Below are positions 32,426-41,727 of a DNA stretch of 58,469 nt, piece by piece. Each line of letters starts with the position of its first letter. Within the stretch, counting starts at the first letter, position 1. The DNA comes from Chitinophagaceae bacterium. GTDB lineage: Bacteria; Bacteroidota; Bacteroidia; Chitinophagales; Chitinophagaceae. The position numbers and the translations under genes are program-made. The notes beneath the pieces are model-generated. The model saw only the letters and a program-made list of their open reading frames with translations. It had not been told where the DNA came from and ran no database searches. Location: assembly GCA_023251255.1 (NCBI GenBank), contig JAHEZD010000035.1, positions 1 to 58,469 on the forward strand, written 5' to 3'.

Positions 32426-33868
32426 GTGAAGAAGACTTTACTCTTTGCTCTTATTGGTGTTTTTTTTATTACTGCTTGTACACGCATCTCCACAACAGAA
32501 ATCGGAACAGGGCTGATACCTGCAGTTGATGGCGTGAACACCTTCGATACTACTTTTGATGTTGTTGCAGATAATATTGCTGTTGATTCAATTAGAACAT
32601 CAAAATACCAGGAGAATGCTTTGGGGTATATTTCCAACGACCCGATTTTTGGTAAAACGCAAGCTATCCTCAACCTGGAAATAAAGCCTACCTATTTCCC
32701 ACATAGTTTTGAAGTAAGGGAAGACAGTGTGACCCTTGATTCTGCGGTGCTGGTATTGAAATACGTGAATGTTTGGGGCGACTCAACGATTCCCATGTCA
32801 TTCAATGTATTTGAACTGGCAAGCAAGATGCGCACGGATTCCGTTTACCCTAATTACGCTTCATTTGCCACACAGGGTTCCCAGTTAAATAGTCCGCGCA
32901 CATTTGATATCAGGCAATTCAATCATACGGACACTTTGGCTGCTTTCAAGGAACCTTCTACTAACCAGATCCGTATTCCATTAACAAGTGCTTTTGGCAA
33001 TAAGCTCATCCATACATTTGATACCACCTCATCCGGCGCCAACAATGCCTATTATAGCGATAGCGTATTTTCGGAAAGGTTCCATGGGTTCTCCATTATA
33101 CCCAATACAAGTTCGAATGCATTACTGAGGGTTTCCATACAGGACTCCAATACTAAAGTGGCATTGTACTATCATTATAAGAACAGGGCCGGTTCAAATG
33201 ATACTACTGTAAGGTACTTCAGAACAGGCTTTACTTCGGGTTCGGCCAACAATATCACCAGAACAAGAACTGCCGAAGCTGGTGCGAATACTGGCCTGAA
33301 CTTCAATAATCCAAAAGATAGCTTACTGTATTTGCAATCAGGACCCGGTAACCGGATAAGTATCAAGGTGCCAGGATTGGGAAACCTGTCCAATAGAGTG
33401 GTACACAGGGCAGAACTGTATATGGAACAGGCTGCAGGCAACACCGTTTCAGATGGATGGTTTACCCAGCCTAACCTATTCCTGACCACGTATAGCCAGG
33501 ATTCTGCGAGAAGGTTCCATGTGCCCAATGATATTTCCTATGCAACCGATGGAACTGTTGCCAACATCTCCTCCTTTGGTGGGTATATTATTTACAAGAC
33601 TGACGGCTTGGGCAATAGGGTGGCCACTTATGCCTTCAACCTCTCCAGGTATGTGCAGGGTATTGTTACCAGAAAGGAGAAAGTTTACGATTTGAACCTT
33701 TTTGCTCCAGTGTATGATTATGTTTATACCAGCGAAACCTCTTCCATATTGTACCCCATTTATTCGGATCAATTGAATCCTCCCGGTATGGGTAGGGTGA
33801 GACTGTACGGAGGCAGCATCAAGCATCCTAGTAAGATGAGGCTGCGGATTATTTATTCCAAACTCTGA
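32426..33868 (+). CDS. DUF4270 family lipoprotein
   Basis: This 480-residue surface or periplasmic lipoprotein has lipobox FFITAC (Cys18). The mature start TEIGTGLIPAVDGVNTFDTTF is the DUF4270 signature. The rest is beta-rich, with repeated short strands and no catalytic motif. The only in-frame start that preserves the signal peptide is GTG at 32426 (no ATG nearby upstream). It lies 31 bases after the glycogen-synthase-like gene. Function is unknown; the family is restricted to Bacteroidota. Confidence 0.85.
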   Translation: MKKTLLFALIGVFFITACTRISTTEIGTGLIPAVDGVNTFDTTFDVVADNIAVDSIRTSKYQENALGYISNDPIFGKTQAILNLEIKPTYFPHSFEVREDSVTLDSAVLVLKYVNVWGDSTIPMSFNVFELASKMRTDSVYPNYASFATQGSQLNSPRTFDIRQFNHTDTLAAFKEPSTNQIRIPLTSAFGNKLIHTFDTTSSGANNAYYSDSVFSERFHGFSIIPNTSSNALLRVSIQDSNTKVALYYHYKNRAGSNDTTVRYFRTGFTSGSANNITRTRTAEAGANTGLNFNNPKDSLLYLQSGPGNRISIKVPGLGNLSNRVVHRAELYMEQAAGNTVSDGWFTQPNLFLTTYSQDSARRFHVPNDISYATDGTVANISSFGGYIIYKTDGLGNRVATYAFNLSRYVQGIVTRKEKVYDLNLFAPVYDYVYTSETSSILYPIYSDQLNPPGMGRVRLYGGSIKHPSKMRLRIIYSKL

Positions 33869-33894
33869 TAACTTCTTGCCAAGCCTTATATTTG
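33864..33894 (+). promoter_or_regulatory. Promoter for metK
   Basis: TCTG at 33864-33867 (three of four bases of TTTG) is followed after 19 bases by TATATTTG at 33887-33894. The leader to the ATG at 33923 would be about 22 nt, too short for a SAM riboswitch. Confidence 0.55.
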
Positions 33895-33922
33895 CACACA
33901 TTAAATTCAAAACAATAGACTC

Positions 33923-35176
33923 ATGCCTTATTTATTTACTTCTGAAAGTGTTTCTGAGGGCCATCCAGACAAAGTAGCAGACCAAATTTCTGATGCATTG
34001 ATTGATAACTTTTTAGCGTTTGACGCTCAAAGTAAGGTTGCCTGCGAAACACTTGTAACCACAGGACAGGTTGTTCTTGCTGGTGAGGTTAAATCCAAAG
34101 CCTATTTGGATGTTCAAGAAATTGCACGTGGTGTTATCCGTAAAATTGGGTACACAAAGAGTGAGTACATGTTTGAAGCAAATTCATGTGGCATTTTATC
34201 TGCCATCCATGAACAGTCTGCTGATATTAATCAAGGTGTTGACAGGAAGAAGAAAGAGGAGCAAGGTGCTGGTGACCAAGGTATGATGTTTGGTTATGCA
34301 ACCAATGAAACAGAGGATTACATGCCGCTGGCATTGGACTTGGCCCATAAAATCTTGATAGAACTAGCTGCATTGCGCAGGGAAAACAAAGCGATTAAGT
34401 ACTTGCGTCCCGATGCTAAGAGCCAGGTTACATTGGAATATGATGATAACAATGTTCCTGTAAGGATTGATGCAATTGTAGTATCAACCCAGCATGATGA
34501 TTTTGACACAGAAGCTAAAATGTTGGCCAAAATCAATAAGGACATTGTTGAAATTTTGATTCCACGTGTTAAGGCCAAGTATAAAAAATATGCAAAGCTT
34601 TTTAACAACAATATCAAGTACCATATCAATCCAACCGGCAAGTTTGTAATTGGTGGCCCACATGGTGACACTGGCTTAACTGGCCGTAAAATAATCGTGG
34701 ATACTTATGGTGGTAAGGGTGCACATGGTGGGGGGGCTTTCTCAGGAAAAGATCCAAGTAAGGTTGACCGTTCTGCAGCTTATGCTACACGTCACATTGC
34801 CAAGAACCTTGTAGCTGCTGGTGTTGCGGATGAAGTGCTGGTACAGGTTTCTTATGCAATTGGCGTTGCCCAACCAACTTCCATCAACGTGAACACTTAT
34901 GGCACTGCCAAAGTGGGATTAACTGATGGCGAAATAAGCAAGGTGATAGAAAGTGTATTTGATATGAGGCCCTACTTCATTGAGCAACGTTTGAAATTGC
35001 GTACACCTATGTATAGCGAGACCGCTGCTTATGGTCATATGGGCCGTAAGAATGAAATAGTTGAAAAAACATTCAAGGGACCAGACGGCAAGGAGAAAAA
35101 AGTGAAAGTGGAATTGTTTACTTGGGAAAAATTGGATTATGTAAACAAAGTAAAAAAAGCGTTCGGCCTTAAATAG
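33923..35176 (+). CDS. metK: S-adenosylmethionine synthetase
   Basis: The 417-residue enzyme makes SAM from methionine and [35 protein letters not shown] (methionine loop), [20 protein letters not shown] and [20 protein letters not shown] are signatures. Length is a little over the usual ~390 because of a short insert (KEKKVKVEL) near the C-terminus and a segment around 185-205, as is common in Bacteroidota. It has its own promoter and terminator. SAM would feed RlmB and the SET-domain protein in this window. Confidence 0.97.
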   Translation: MPYLFTSESVSEGHPDKVADQISDALIDNFLAFDAQSKVACETLVTTGQVVLAGEVKSKAYLDVQEIARGVIRKIGYTKSEYMFEANSCGILSAIHEQSADINQGVDRKKKEEQGAGDQGMMFGYATNETEDYMPLALDLAHKILIELAALRRENKAIKYLRPDAKSQVTLEYDDNNVPVRIDAIVVSTQHDDFDTEAKMLAKINKDIVEILIPRVKAKYKKYAKLFNNNIKYHINPTGKFVIGGPHGDTGLTGRKIIVDTYGGKGAHGGGAFSGKDPSKVDRSAAYATRHIAKNLVAAGVADEVLVQVSYAIGVAQPTSINVNTYGTAKVGLTDGEISKVIESVFDMRPYFIEQRLKLRTPMYSETAAYGHMGRKNEIVEKTFKGPDGKEKKVKVELFTWEKLDYVNKVKKAFGLK

Positions 35177-35198
35177 TTTTTAAGTAAAACTCAATAAT

Positions 35199-35225
35199 AA
35201 AAACCTCTGCTTAGCAGGGGTTTTT
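35199..35225 (+). terminator. Intrinsic terminator after metK
   Basis: A 12-bp stem (35199-35210 against 35214-35225, one G.U pair) with a TTA loop is followed by the rest of a T-run. It ends 14 bases before the next ATG. Confidence 0.75.
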
Positions 35226-35239
35226 TGTTTCTTTGCAAC

Positions 35240-35743
35240 ATGGGAAAAAAGATTTTAATGGCTGCATTGGCAACTGTTATTATGATTGTTGCCATGCGTT
35301 GGATGGCGGTTGGTTTGGAATCAAAATACAGTCCTCTTGGAATCATCAATTTTGAACTGGCCAAGAATTACGGTGAGGCAAAAGACATCATTGGCGAAGT
35401 TGGTGCGAAGAAAATGCAATGGAACACTGCGGTTGATTTCCTTTTTATTGTTGCCTATACGTCTTTCTTTCTATTAAGCTGCAAGGCCCTCATGGATAAT
35501 TACCGGTCATCGGGATTGAAAACAATTGGATTGATATTCTTGGAATTGAGTGTGTTGGTTGGTGTGCTTGATCTGGTAGAAAATATTTCCATGCTAATTA
35601 CCCTTGGAGGTTATGGCAGCAACACCTCTGTTACTATTAGCCATTGGTCGGCCATTTTGAAATTTTCATTGGCAGCATTGGTATTGTTTTATATCATCGT
35701 AGCTTCCATACTCATGTATTTTATTTCAAAGAAAAAAGTATAA
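35240..35743 (+). CDS. Small integral membrane protein (hypothetical)
   Basis: This 167-residue protein has four hydrophobic spans (ILMAALATVIMIVAM, TAVDFLFIVAYTSFFLL, TIGLIFLELSVLVGVLDLV, LKFSLAALVLFYIIVASIL) joined by short loops, with a Lys-rich end (SKKKV). I do not recognise a named family. The ATG at 35240 is used; an upstream in-frame ATG at 35225 falls in the metK terminator. The stop overlaps the rlmB start (TAATG), so the two are translated together. Confidence 0.7.
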   Translation: MGKKILMAALATVIMIVAMRWMAVGLESKYSPLGIINFELAKNYGEAKDIIGEVGAKKMQWNTAVDFLFIVAYTSFFLLSCKALMDNYRSSGLKTIGLIFLELSVLVGVLDLVENISMLITLGGYGSNTSVTISHWSAILKFSLAALVLFYIIVASILMYFISKKKV

Positions 35744-36486
35744 TGTACAATTCAAAGAAGAATATTATAGCAGGAAGGAACCCATTAATTGAAGCTTTAA
35801 AACAGGATCAATTAATTGACAAGATCCTTCTTTCAAAAAATGCAAGTGGGGATGCTATTAATGAAATAAGGACGTTGGCCAAGGAGAAGAATATTCCTGT
35901 GCAGTATGTGCCCATTGAGAAGATAAATTCATTGACCAATATCCAGCACCAAGGGGCATTGGCTTTTAAAGGTTCCGTGCTTTATCAGGACCTGCAGCAG
36001 GTAATTGATTTTGTAAATGGTCAGGGCCTTGTTCCATTGTTCCTGATCCTTGATGGTGTGACCGATGTAAGGAATATTGGTGCAATAGCCAGGACTGCTT
36101 TGTGCTGTGGCGTGCAGGCCATTATCATTCCGGATAAGGGTGTTGGTGCATTGAATGAGGATGCGGTGAAAACAAGTGCGGGTGCCCTAGAACAGATCAA
36201 TATCTGCCGTGTAAACAGTTTGATGAAAGCGGTAGATGAACTTCATTTGAACGGGATAAAAGTATTTGCCAGTGAAATGACTGCTGCCACCAAACTCTTC
36301 GAGTTGCAAATGAACGAACCCTGTGCGGTAGTGATGGGCGGGGAGGAAAGGGGGGTGCATCCTGTCATGATGAAGATATGCGATGAAACGTTCAAGATAC
36401 CCATGGCCAGTAATTTTGAAAGCCTCAATGTATCTGTAGCAGCAGGCATGATCCTGTATGAAGCCATGAAGCAGAGAATGGGTTAA
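35743..36486 (+). CDS. rlmB: 23S rRNA (guanosine-2'-O)-methyltransferase RlmB
   Basis: This 247-residue SpoU/TrmH-family enzyme should methylate G2251 in the 23S rRNA P-loop using SAM. The N-terminal substrate-binding part begins KKNIIAGRNPLIEALKQ. The knotted SAM site includes LILDGVTDVRNIGAIARTA, VMGGEERGVHP and ESLNVSVAAGMILYEA. I start at the ATG at 35743, which overlaps the upstream stop by one base; the longer open frame is upstream coding sequence in another phase. Confidence 0.93.
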   Translation: MYNSKKNIIAGRNPLIEALKQDQLIDKILLSKNASGDAINEIRTLAKEKNIPVQYVPIEKINSLTNIQHQGALAFKGSVLYQDLQQVIDFVNGQGLVPLFLILDGVTDVRNIGAIARTALCCGVQAIIIPDKGVGALNEDAVKTSAGALEQINICRVNSLMKAVDELHLNGIKVFASEMTAATKLFELQMNEPCAVVMGGEERGVHPVMMKICDETFKIPMASNFESLNVSVAAGMILYEAMKQRMG

Positions 36487-36547
36487 TTGCCTGCTTGGAT
36501 GAATTCATTCGGACAGGGTTTATTCGGTAATTATTAATTGGTAGTTT

Positions 36548-37429
36548 ATGCAGGAGTTTCCTATTCACCATTCACCACTCACCGCTCACTTGGTTGAATG
36601 CCCCCGTGATGCCATGCAGGGCTGGCCCCATTTCATCAGGACAGAAGATAAGGCCCGCTACATAAACTCCCTATTGAAGGTTGGTTTCGACACCATTGAC
36701 TTTGGAAGCTTCGTTTCCCCCAAAGCTATACCGCAAATGGCAGATACAAAGGAGGTAATTGCCAAGTTGGAAATGGGGGATACAAAGTCAAAGCTACTTG
36801 CTATTATTGCTAATGTTCGCGGCGCTGAAGAAGCAGTTGTATATGATGAGGTTTCCTACTTGGGGTTCCCCTTTTCCATTTCGCCCACCTTCCAGCAACG
36901 TAATACAAACAGCACTATGGAAGCAAGTTTGGGCAGGGTAGAGGAGATACAGGAACTGTGCATAAAAACAAATAAGGAATTGGTGGTTTATCTAAGCATG
37001 GGCTTCGGCAACCCTTATGGGGATGCGTATAATGAAGGCATCTTATTACAGTGGGCAGACGAAATGGTCAACCGGGATATCAGCATTCTTTCATTGGCTG
37101 ATACTGTTGGCCTCGCAACACCTGAACAAATAAGTTTTGCATTGAACACACTGCAACCAAAATACCCTGATACAACAATCGGTGTCCATTTGCATTCCAC
37201 ACCAACCAACTGGCGACATAAATTGGCTGCTGCTGTTGACGCAGGCTGCAAACGTTTCGACGGTGCGTTGAAAGGGATTGGTGGCTGTCCAATGGCGCAG
37301 GACGACCTAGTGGGCAATATGGATTCAGAGTTGATGATTAGCTATCTTGAAGAAAGGGGCTTCTTGCAAGGATTGAATAAAAATGCCCTGTATGCAAGCT
37401 TGCAGATGGCCAACGAAATATTTGTATAG
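36548..37429 (+). CDS. Hydroxymethylglutaryl-CoA lyase
   Basis: This 293-residue TIM-barrel enzyme splits HMG-CoA to acetyl-CoA and acetoacetate, the last step of leucine breakdown. VECPRDAMQGW holds the catalytic Arg-Asp, GVHLHSTPTNW the metal His pair, and GIGGCPMAQDDLVGNMDSE the catalytic Cys. The first ~14 residues (QEFPIHHSPLTAH) are encoded by an imperfect 7-base repeat (CACCATT, CACCACT, CACCGCT) and do not look conserved. Translation may therefore begin further in, although no internal ATG precedes the core. The acetoacetate formed could be used by the CoA-transferase at 14583. Confidence 0.9.
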   Translation: MQEFPIHHSPLTAHLVECPRDAMQGWPHFIRTEDKARYINSLLKVGFDTIDFGSFVSPKAIPQMADTKEVIAKLEMGDTKSKLLAIIANVRGAEEAVVYDEVSYLGFPFSISPTFQQRNTNSTMEASLGRVEEIQELCIKTNKELVVYLSMGFGNPYGDAYNEGILLQWADEMVNRDISILSLADTVGLATPEQISFALNTLQPKYPDTTIGVHLHSTPTNWRHKLAAAVDAGCKRFDGALKGIGGCPMAQDDLVGNMDSELMISYLEERGFLQGLNKNALYASLQMANEIFV

Positions 37430-37512
37430 TATCCCAACAGCTTTCCTTCCATCAAAAAAACATTGTATCAACTATTTTGAAAAGTTAGATTTACCTAACT
37501 AATTGCATCATC

Positions 37513-37995
37513 ATGCCATCTCAAAAAAAAGGGTTGAATGCCATACTCCAAGCAGGGCTGTTAGCTGGGAGCCTCGATATCATCACAGCCTGTGTACAGT
37601 ATTATGTTGTAACCGGGAAAAATCCGTTGAAAGTGCTGAATTTTATTGCCAGTGGACTATTGGGAAAAGAAGCATTGGGCAAAGGTGTATATGTGAATGA
37701 ATGGTGGCTGCCAGTTACTGGATTGCTGCTACATTTTGTTATCGCATTTTCATTCACAGTATTTTTCTATTGGGTATATCCCTTAATAAGGGCAGTCGCA
37801 AAAAATAGGACCATTACGGGATTGCTTTACGGCATATTTGTTTGGTGCGTAATGAACCTTGCTGTATTGCCCTTGGTTATGGGTGCCAAATTCCCTTCCG
37901 ATTGGTGGAAAGCAGCACAATCCATGCTTATATTGATGGTTATGATTGGCCTGCCCATTTCGTTTATCATTGGCAAATATTACGACAGGAAGTAA
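37513..37995 (+). CDS. Small integral membrane protein (hypothetical)
   Basis: This 160-residue protein has four likely spans: AILQAGLLAGSLDIITACVQYY, LPVTGLLLHFVIAFSFTVFF, TGLLYGIFVWCVMNLAVLPLV and MLILMVMIGLPISFIIG. Gly and Pro in the helices and the GKNPLKVLNFIASGLLGKEA loop are typical of a widespread uncharacterised bacterial membrane family. I cannot name it with certainty. The gene stands alone, 83 bases after HMG-CoA lyase, and converges with the amidohydrolase. Confidence 0.72.
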   Translation: MPSQKKGLNAILQAGLLAGSLDIITACVQYYVVTGKNPLKVLNFIASGLLGKEALGKGVYVNEWWLPVTGLLLHFVIAFSFTVFFYWVYPLIRAVAKNRTITGLLYGIFVWCVMNLAVLPLVMGAKFPSDWWKAAQSMLILMVMIGLPISFIIGKYYDRK

Positions 37996-38019
37996 AGGCA
38001 ATTATGTTGCTGCCATGGA

Positions 38020-39321
38020 TTATTTGGTTGCAGTTTTTGTTTTGGCATAATCAAATACCAATTGGCAAAAGGTCTTTACGCCAACATCCAATTTACTGTC
38101 ATCGATCATGAAATCAGGTGTATGGTGTGGTGGCGCATTTTTGGGGTCATTGCCAATGGGCATGCCACCAAAATAAAAAAAGAAGCTGGGCACTTTCTCA
38201 CCGAAAAAAGAGAAATCTTCCGCACCCGTTACCCAGTTCATCTCACGCACATGTGCGGTGCCGGCAGCTTTCTCCAAAGAAGGGACCATCTGTTTTACCA
38301 GTTCAGGTGTATTGTAGGTTATCAACGTTTTGTTCTCGATCATTATATCAGCAGTGGCATGGTAAGTGGCCGCAATGCTTGTAGCAACATTCTTTACTTC
38401 TTCCAGCACTTTTGTACGGATATCCTTATCCAGGTTCCTGACGGTTCCCAATAGTTCCGCTTCTTCCGGAATGATATTGAAGCGCACGCCACTATGGATA
38501 GCACCAACTGTAATGACTACAGGGGCCTTGGTTAGGTCGCTCTCCCTACTTACAATGCCTTGTAGGGCGTTGATGATTTGTGCGGAAACATAAATTGGAT
38601 CAACACCCAACCATGGCTGGCTACCATGGCTGCTTTTTCCATGCACTTTTATCTTGAAGAGGTCTGCACTGGCCATGAAGGCACCGCTCTTGTACTGGAT
38701 ATCGCCTGCTGGGATATTGCTTTCTATATGCATTCCAAAAGCCACTTCCACTTTGGGGTTCTCCAGTGCACCTTCCTTCACCATTAGGCTTGCACCACCT
38801 TCTTCCCCTTCGGGTGCACCTTCTTCACTTGGCTGGAAAAGGAAAACAACCGTACCGGGAATATCGGTTTTCAATTTGCTCAGTACTTCCGCTGCGCCCA
38901 TCAGCATAGCGGTGTGGCTATCGTGGCCGCAGGCATGCATCACGCCCACTTTTTGCCCATTGTAATCAGCAGTTACAGTGGATTTATAAGGTAAATTATT
39001 TCTTTCAGTTACTGGCAGCGCATCCATATCTGCACGAAGTGCTACTACAGGGCCGGGTTTCCCACCTTTTAAAATGCCCACCACACCTGTTTTTGCTATA
39101 CCAGTCCTCACTTCAATCCCAAGGCTCCTTAGATGGTCTGCCACTTTCTTTGCTGTATTGAACTCCCTATTGCTCAGTTCAGGATGTTCATGGAAGTCCC
39201 TACGCCAGGTGATTACTTTCTGTTTCACTTCCGCTACTTTGGCCTCCAAAGATGGGGGAGTGTTCTGCGCAAGAGCATTTGTGGAAATAATCAGCAACGT
39301 AACAAAGGAAACATATTTCAT
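38020..39321 (-). CDS. Secreted M20-family amidohydrolase
   Basis: This 433-residue exported enzyme has a signal peptide ending near NALAQ. Metal motifs of the M20D amidohydrolases are clear: RRDFHEHPELS, ALRADMDALPV, MHACGHDSHTAMLMGAA, FLFQPSEEGAPEGEEGGA and FGMHIESN. A dimerisation insert follows (KVHGKSSHGSQPWLGVDP). Relatives hydrolyse N-acyl amino acids, hippurate or peptidoglycan-derived amides. Export points to a nutritional role. The substrate is not predictable. The promoter should lie in the long gap to its right. Confidence 0.9.
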   Translation of the reverse strand: MKYVSFVTLLIISTNALAQNTPPSLEAKVAEVKQKVITWRRDFHEHPELSNREFNTAKKVADHLRSLGIEVRTGIAKTGVVGILKGGKPGPVVALRADMDALPVTERNNLPYKSTVTADYNGQKVGVMHACGHDSHTAMLMGAAEVLSKLKTDIPGTVVFLFQPSEEGAPEGEEGGASLMVKEGALENPKVEVAFGMHIESNIPAGDIQYKSGAFMASADLFKIKVHGKSSHGSQPWLGVDPIYVSAQIINALQGIVSRESDLTKAPVVITVGAIHSGVRFNIIPEEAELLGTVRNLDKDIRTKVLEEVKNVATSIAATYHATADIMIENKTLITYNTPELVKQMVPSLEKAAGTAHVREMNWVTGAEDFSFFGEKVPSFFFYFGGMPIGNDPKNAPPHHTPDFMIDDSKLDVGVKTFCQLVFDYAKTKTATK

Positions 39322-39837
39322 GTGGATTTTTATTAGGGTACTAAACTATGGAATTGGCGTTAAGCTTTGTGCAAGCTTTTTTCGTAAACAATTATGAATG
39401 ACGATTTTTATTTGGTGCAAAAAAATGCAAATGATTTTTTGCCTTTGAAGAAGTTACAATTTGATTGATTAAAATTGCCCGTCGCATAATTTTCAAACGA
39501 AACAAAATGGAACAAATAGCTACCGATTTGCAGCCATAGCTGGTTATTTACCACGAAAAAATCCAAAAAATGCGGTCTAGCTGGGCTTTTCAGGCATACG
39601 GGAGACTATAAAATGCTGAATTGGTAAAAAAATGCACATAAAGTTTTGAATACCGGGAATTATGTGTATTTTGTTAATGGTTATTCCATACACTTTGCCA
39701 TATGAGATACAGACTCCCATTAATCAATGGTTCCTGTTGTGCCGTTCGCCAAGGCAACTTGCTAAAACAGCAATTACTCCCCACTTTTCATTTCTTATCT
39801 TCTTCAATAATCATTTCTTAACCATTAACACAGCCAA
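39322..39837. other. Long AT-rich gap between amidohydrolase and small membrane ORF
   Basis: This 516-base stretch holds no convincing protein gene. AAGCTT at 39362-39367 and 39373-39378, a 6-bp stem followed by a T-run, looks like a weak plus-strand terminator although no plus-strand gene precedes it. A 39-codon frame at 39702-39821 has no protein-like features. The left edge should contain the amidohydrolase promoter. Confidence 0.5.
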
Positions 39838-39933
39838 ATGAAAAAATTTAAAAAGGAGAACATTGTTATTGCATTGATCACTGTAATATTGGTGATTGCT
39901 ATAACAGTAATGGTGACATTGCCGCAGGCATAA
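39838..39933 (+). CDS. Single-span membrane miniprotein, 31 aa (hypothetical)
   Basis: The ORF runs from ATG 39838 to TAA 39931-39933. The peptide starts with a basic patch (MKKFKKEN) and continues as one hydrophobic helix (IVIALITVILVIAITVMV) ending TLPQA. The positive-inside start and a helix of exactly membrane length are what a real miniprotein would show. The gap it occupies has no other gene. No family is recognised. Candidate roles such as a small regulator of a membrane complex are speculation. Confidence 0.45.
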   Translation: MKKFKKENIVIALITVILVIAITVMVTLPQA

Positions 39934-40075
39934 CACTTTTTATTCCTCTGATTTTATTGGGCAATGTTGGCTCCGCAGGGTTGGACAATAGCGGAACCTT
40001 CTGTTGTTAATGGATTTTTCGCTTTTTTAGTCGAGGGCTCTTGGTGTGTTGAGTTTTAGTTGATGCAGCAGCATC

Positions 40076-41107
40076 CTATAAGGAACTTCTCATGGTCAAG
40101 TAGAAAGGTATTTCTACATGTTCGGTTGAATTCTCCAAAATTACCTGTGCTGTTTTTTCCCCCATCATTTGAAAATCCGTTGAAATGGTAGTGATTCCAT
40201 TGAGGATTATTTTTTTCAGGGGCGTTTCATTGTAGGATATAACGCCTACATGCTTGCCCACTTTCATTTTGGTGGCCAGTATTTTTTCTATGAGTGTTAC
40301 GAGGTCGTCTTCCATCAGATTAATATAAGCTTCCCCTTCCTTTATGGGTTCGTTGGCAATATTGTGTACCAGCTTGTAACTAAAAGCATATTGCTGGCAG
40401 AACCTTTTGAATCCTTTGATTATTTCCTGTGGGTGGTAAGTGTATGCGGGAACAATCATTTTTATGGTGTGGTAGTTGGACAGTTTTGGCAAGGCCTGTT
40501 CCAGTGCATGGTAAAGGTCCTTTTCGAAGTTTTCATATACCGCTGCGTATTCACCTGTTACATTGCTGATCAGTTTATCCAACAGGACCAATTTGTCTTT
40601 TGGTATCGTATTGATGATTTCATGGGCGTTATCGCCCCCTTCCAAAAAATGAGGAATGATGACATAGTGCGTGTAGTCATTTTGTTTGTCCTGGATCAAA
40701 CGTTTGAAAAAATCGAAATCATTGTTGTAAATATAGAAGTCTATTAAGGCCATATCGCCGATGGCAGCTACAAATGCATCATAAATTATTTTTTTATGGG
40801 GGCTGAGCTTGTTGAACAGCAGGAAAATTTTCAATTGTTTCTTGACTGCTGTGTTCTTTACGAAATACCCCTTACCCGGCACCGAGCCTAGTATGCCAAT
40901 TTTTTTTAAGTGCTTGTAGCCTTTCTCGGCAGTATCCCTAGAAATTTCAAATTCGAAACTCAATTCATTGATGGAAGGCAGGATCTCATCTTTCTTTATT
41001 TTTCCTTCGCTTATGGATTTGATAATGGAATTGGCAAGTTGCAGGTATTTTGGGGTGGCAGAATAATAATCTATAAACAAATGCTGGAAGATGCTGTTCT
41101 TTTTCAT
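40076..41107 (-). CDS. GntR-type transcription regulator with LacI-like sensor domain
   Basis: This 343-residue regulator has an N-terminal winged helix (about 1-85): YLQLANSIIKSISEGKIKKDE, LPSINELSFEFEISRDTAEKGYKHLKK and GSVPGKGYFVKNT. The remainder is a periplasmic-binding-protein-like sensor (LKIFLLFNKLSPHKKIIYDAF, HYVIIPHFLEGG, KHVGVISYNETPLKKIILNG, GEKTAQVIL). In Bacteroidota this combination often senses sugars and controls polysaccharide or mono-saccharide use. No transport or sugar operon is adjacent, so its targets are elsewhere. CTAAAGTA at 41126-41133 is one base from a minus-strand -7 box. Confidence 0.88.
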   Translation of the reverse strand: MKKNSIFQHLFIDYYSATPKYLQLANSIIKSISEGKIKKDEILPSINELSFEFEISRDTAEKGYKHLKKIGILGSVPGKGYFVKNTAVKKQLKIFLLFNKLSPHKKIIYDAFVAAIGDMALIDFYIYNNDFDFFKRLIQDKQNDYTHYVIIPHFLEGGDNAHEIINTIPKDKLVLLDKLISNVTGEYAAVYENFEKDLYHALEQALPKLSNYHTIKMIVPAYTYHPQEIIKGFKRFCQQYAFSYKLVHNIANEPIKEGEAYINLMEDDLVTLIEKILATKMKVGKHVGVISYNETPLKKIILNGITTISTDFQMMGEKTAQVILENSTEHVEIPFYLTMRSSL

Positions 41108-41267
41108 CTGGGCTACATTATTTGGCTAAAGTACACATCTTTGAACATTGTAGGGCTATCTCATTCCAAACCTTATTAATTGCCTCAATAACGTTTGCTT
41201 GATAAGTGATTGTTTTGCCAACCTCTTTTTTGAGATAGAGGAATAGGGCTGTGGACAACAAAAAACT

Positions 41268-41275
41268 TACATTTG
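41268..41275 (+). promoter_or_regulatory. Possible -7 box before the 130-aa membrane protein
   Basis: TACATTTG fits TAnnTTTG and lies 59 bases before the ATG at 41335. No -33 element is seen at the expected distance. Confidence 0.35.
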
Positions 41276-41334
41276 TTGCCCAGCATTGTTTACCATTATA
41301 ATGTCTTTACTAATAAGATTTACTTTTCGCAATT

Positions 41335-41727
41335 ATGAAATATTCCCAGACTATTGGCGTTGTTGTGGCCCTTGCTTTGATAGCCGTTTGCTTCTTGCCC
41401 TGGATTTACCTGCCCAACCTCCAGTTGACATTAAGCGGGCTAAATGGACGTGTTAATGAGAACGGCACTTTTGGTACGCAATGGAAACCGCATACCCTCT
41501 TCTGCACCGTACTGATTATTTTTTTCTTGGTCCCAAAAATTTGGGCCAAAAGGACCAATCTGTTCATTGGTTTTTTGAATCTGGGTTGGGCCATCAAAAA
41601 TTATATCATTTTTACCATGTGCAGGCCGGAATGCCCACAAGTTAAACCGGGCCTTTATCTGCTGGTTGCATTTGCTGTAGTACTGCAGCTATGCACTTTC
41701 TTGCCCAGAATGAAAATTGAGGAATAA
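41335..41727 (+). CDS. Small integral membrane protein (hypothetical)
   Basis: This 130-residue protein has about four hydrophobic stretches: TIGVVVALALIAVCFLPWIYL, TLFCTVLIIFFLVPKIW, NLFIGFLNLGWAIKNYIIFT and LYLLVAFAVVLQLCTFL. A polar loop GLNGRVNENGTFG separates the first two. A CRPECPQVKPG turn with two cysteines precedes the last helix. No function can be named. It stands alone between the divergent GntR gene and the T9SS cargo gene. Confidence 0.7.
   Translation: MKYSQTIGVVVALALIAVCFLPWIYLPNLQLTLSGLNGRVNENGTFGTQWKPHTLFCTVLIIFFLVPKIWAKRTNLFIGFLNLGWAIKNYIIFTMCRPECPQVKPGLYLLVAFAVVLQLCTFLPRMKIEE

Noticed and set aside
33869-33922. SAM riboswitch before metK
   Set aside because: Only about 22 nt separate the likely start site from the ATG, and no conserved riboswitch fold is visible.
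39362-39382. AAGCTT hairpin with T-run as a terminator
   Set aside because: No plus-strand gene precedes it, and it lies in the promoter region of the divergent amidohydrolase. A 6-bp stem is weak.
39702-39821. A 39-codon plus-strand ORF upstream of the 31-residue membrane ORF
   Set aside because: It has no membrane span, signal or charge pattern, and is probably chance in an AT-rich gap.
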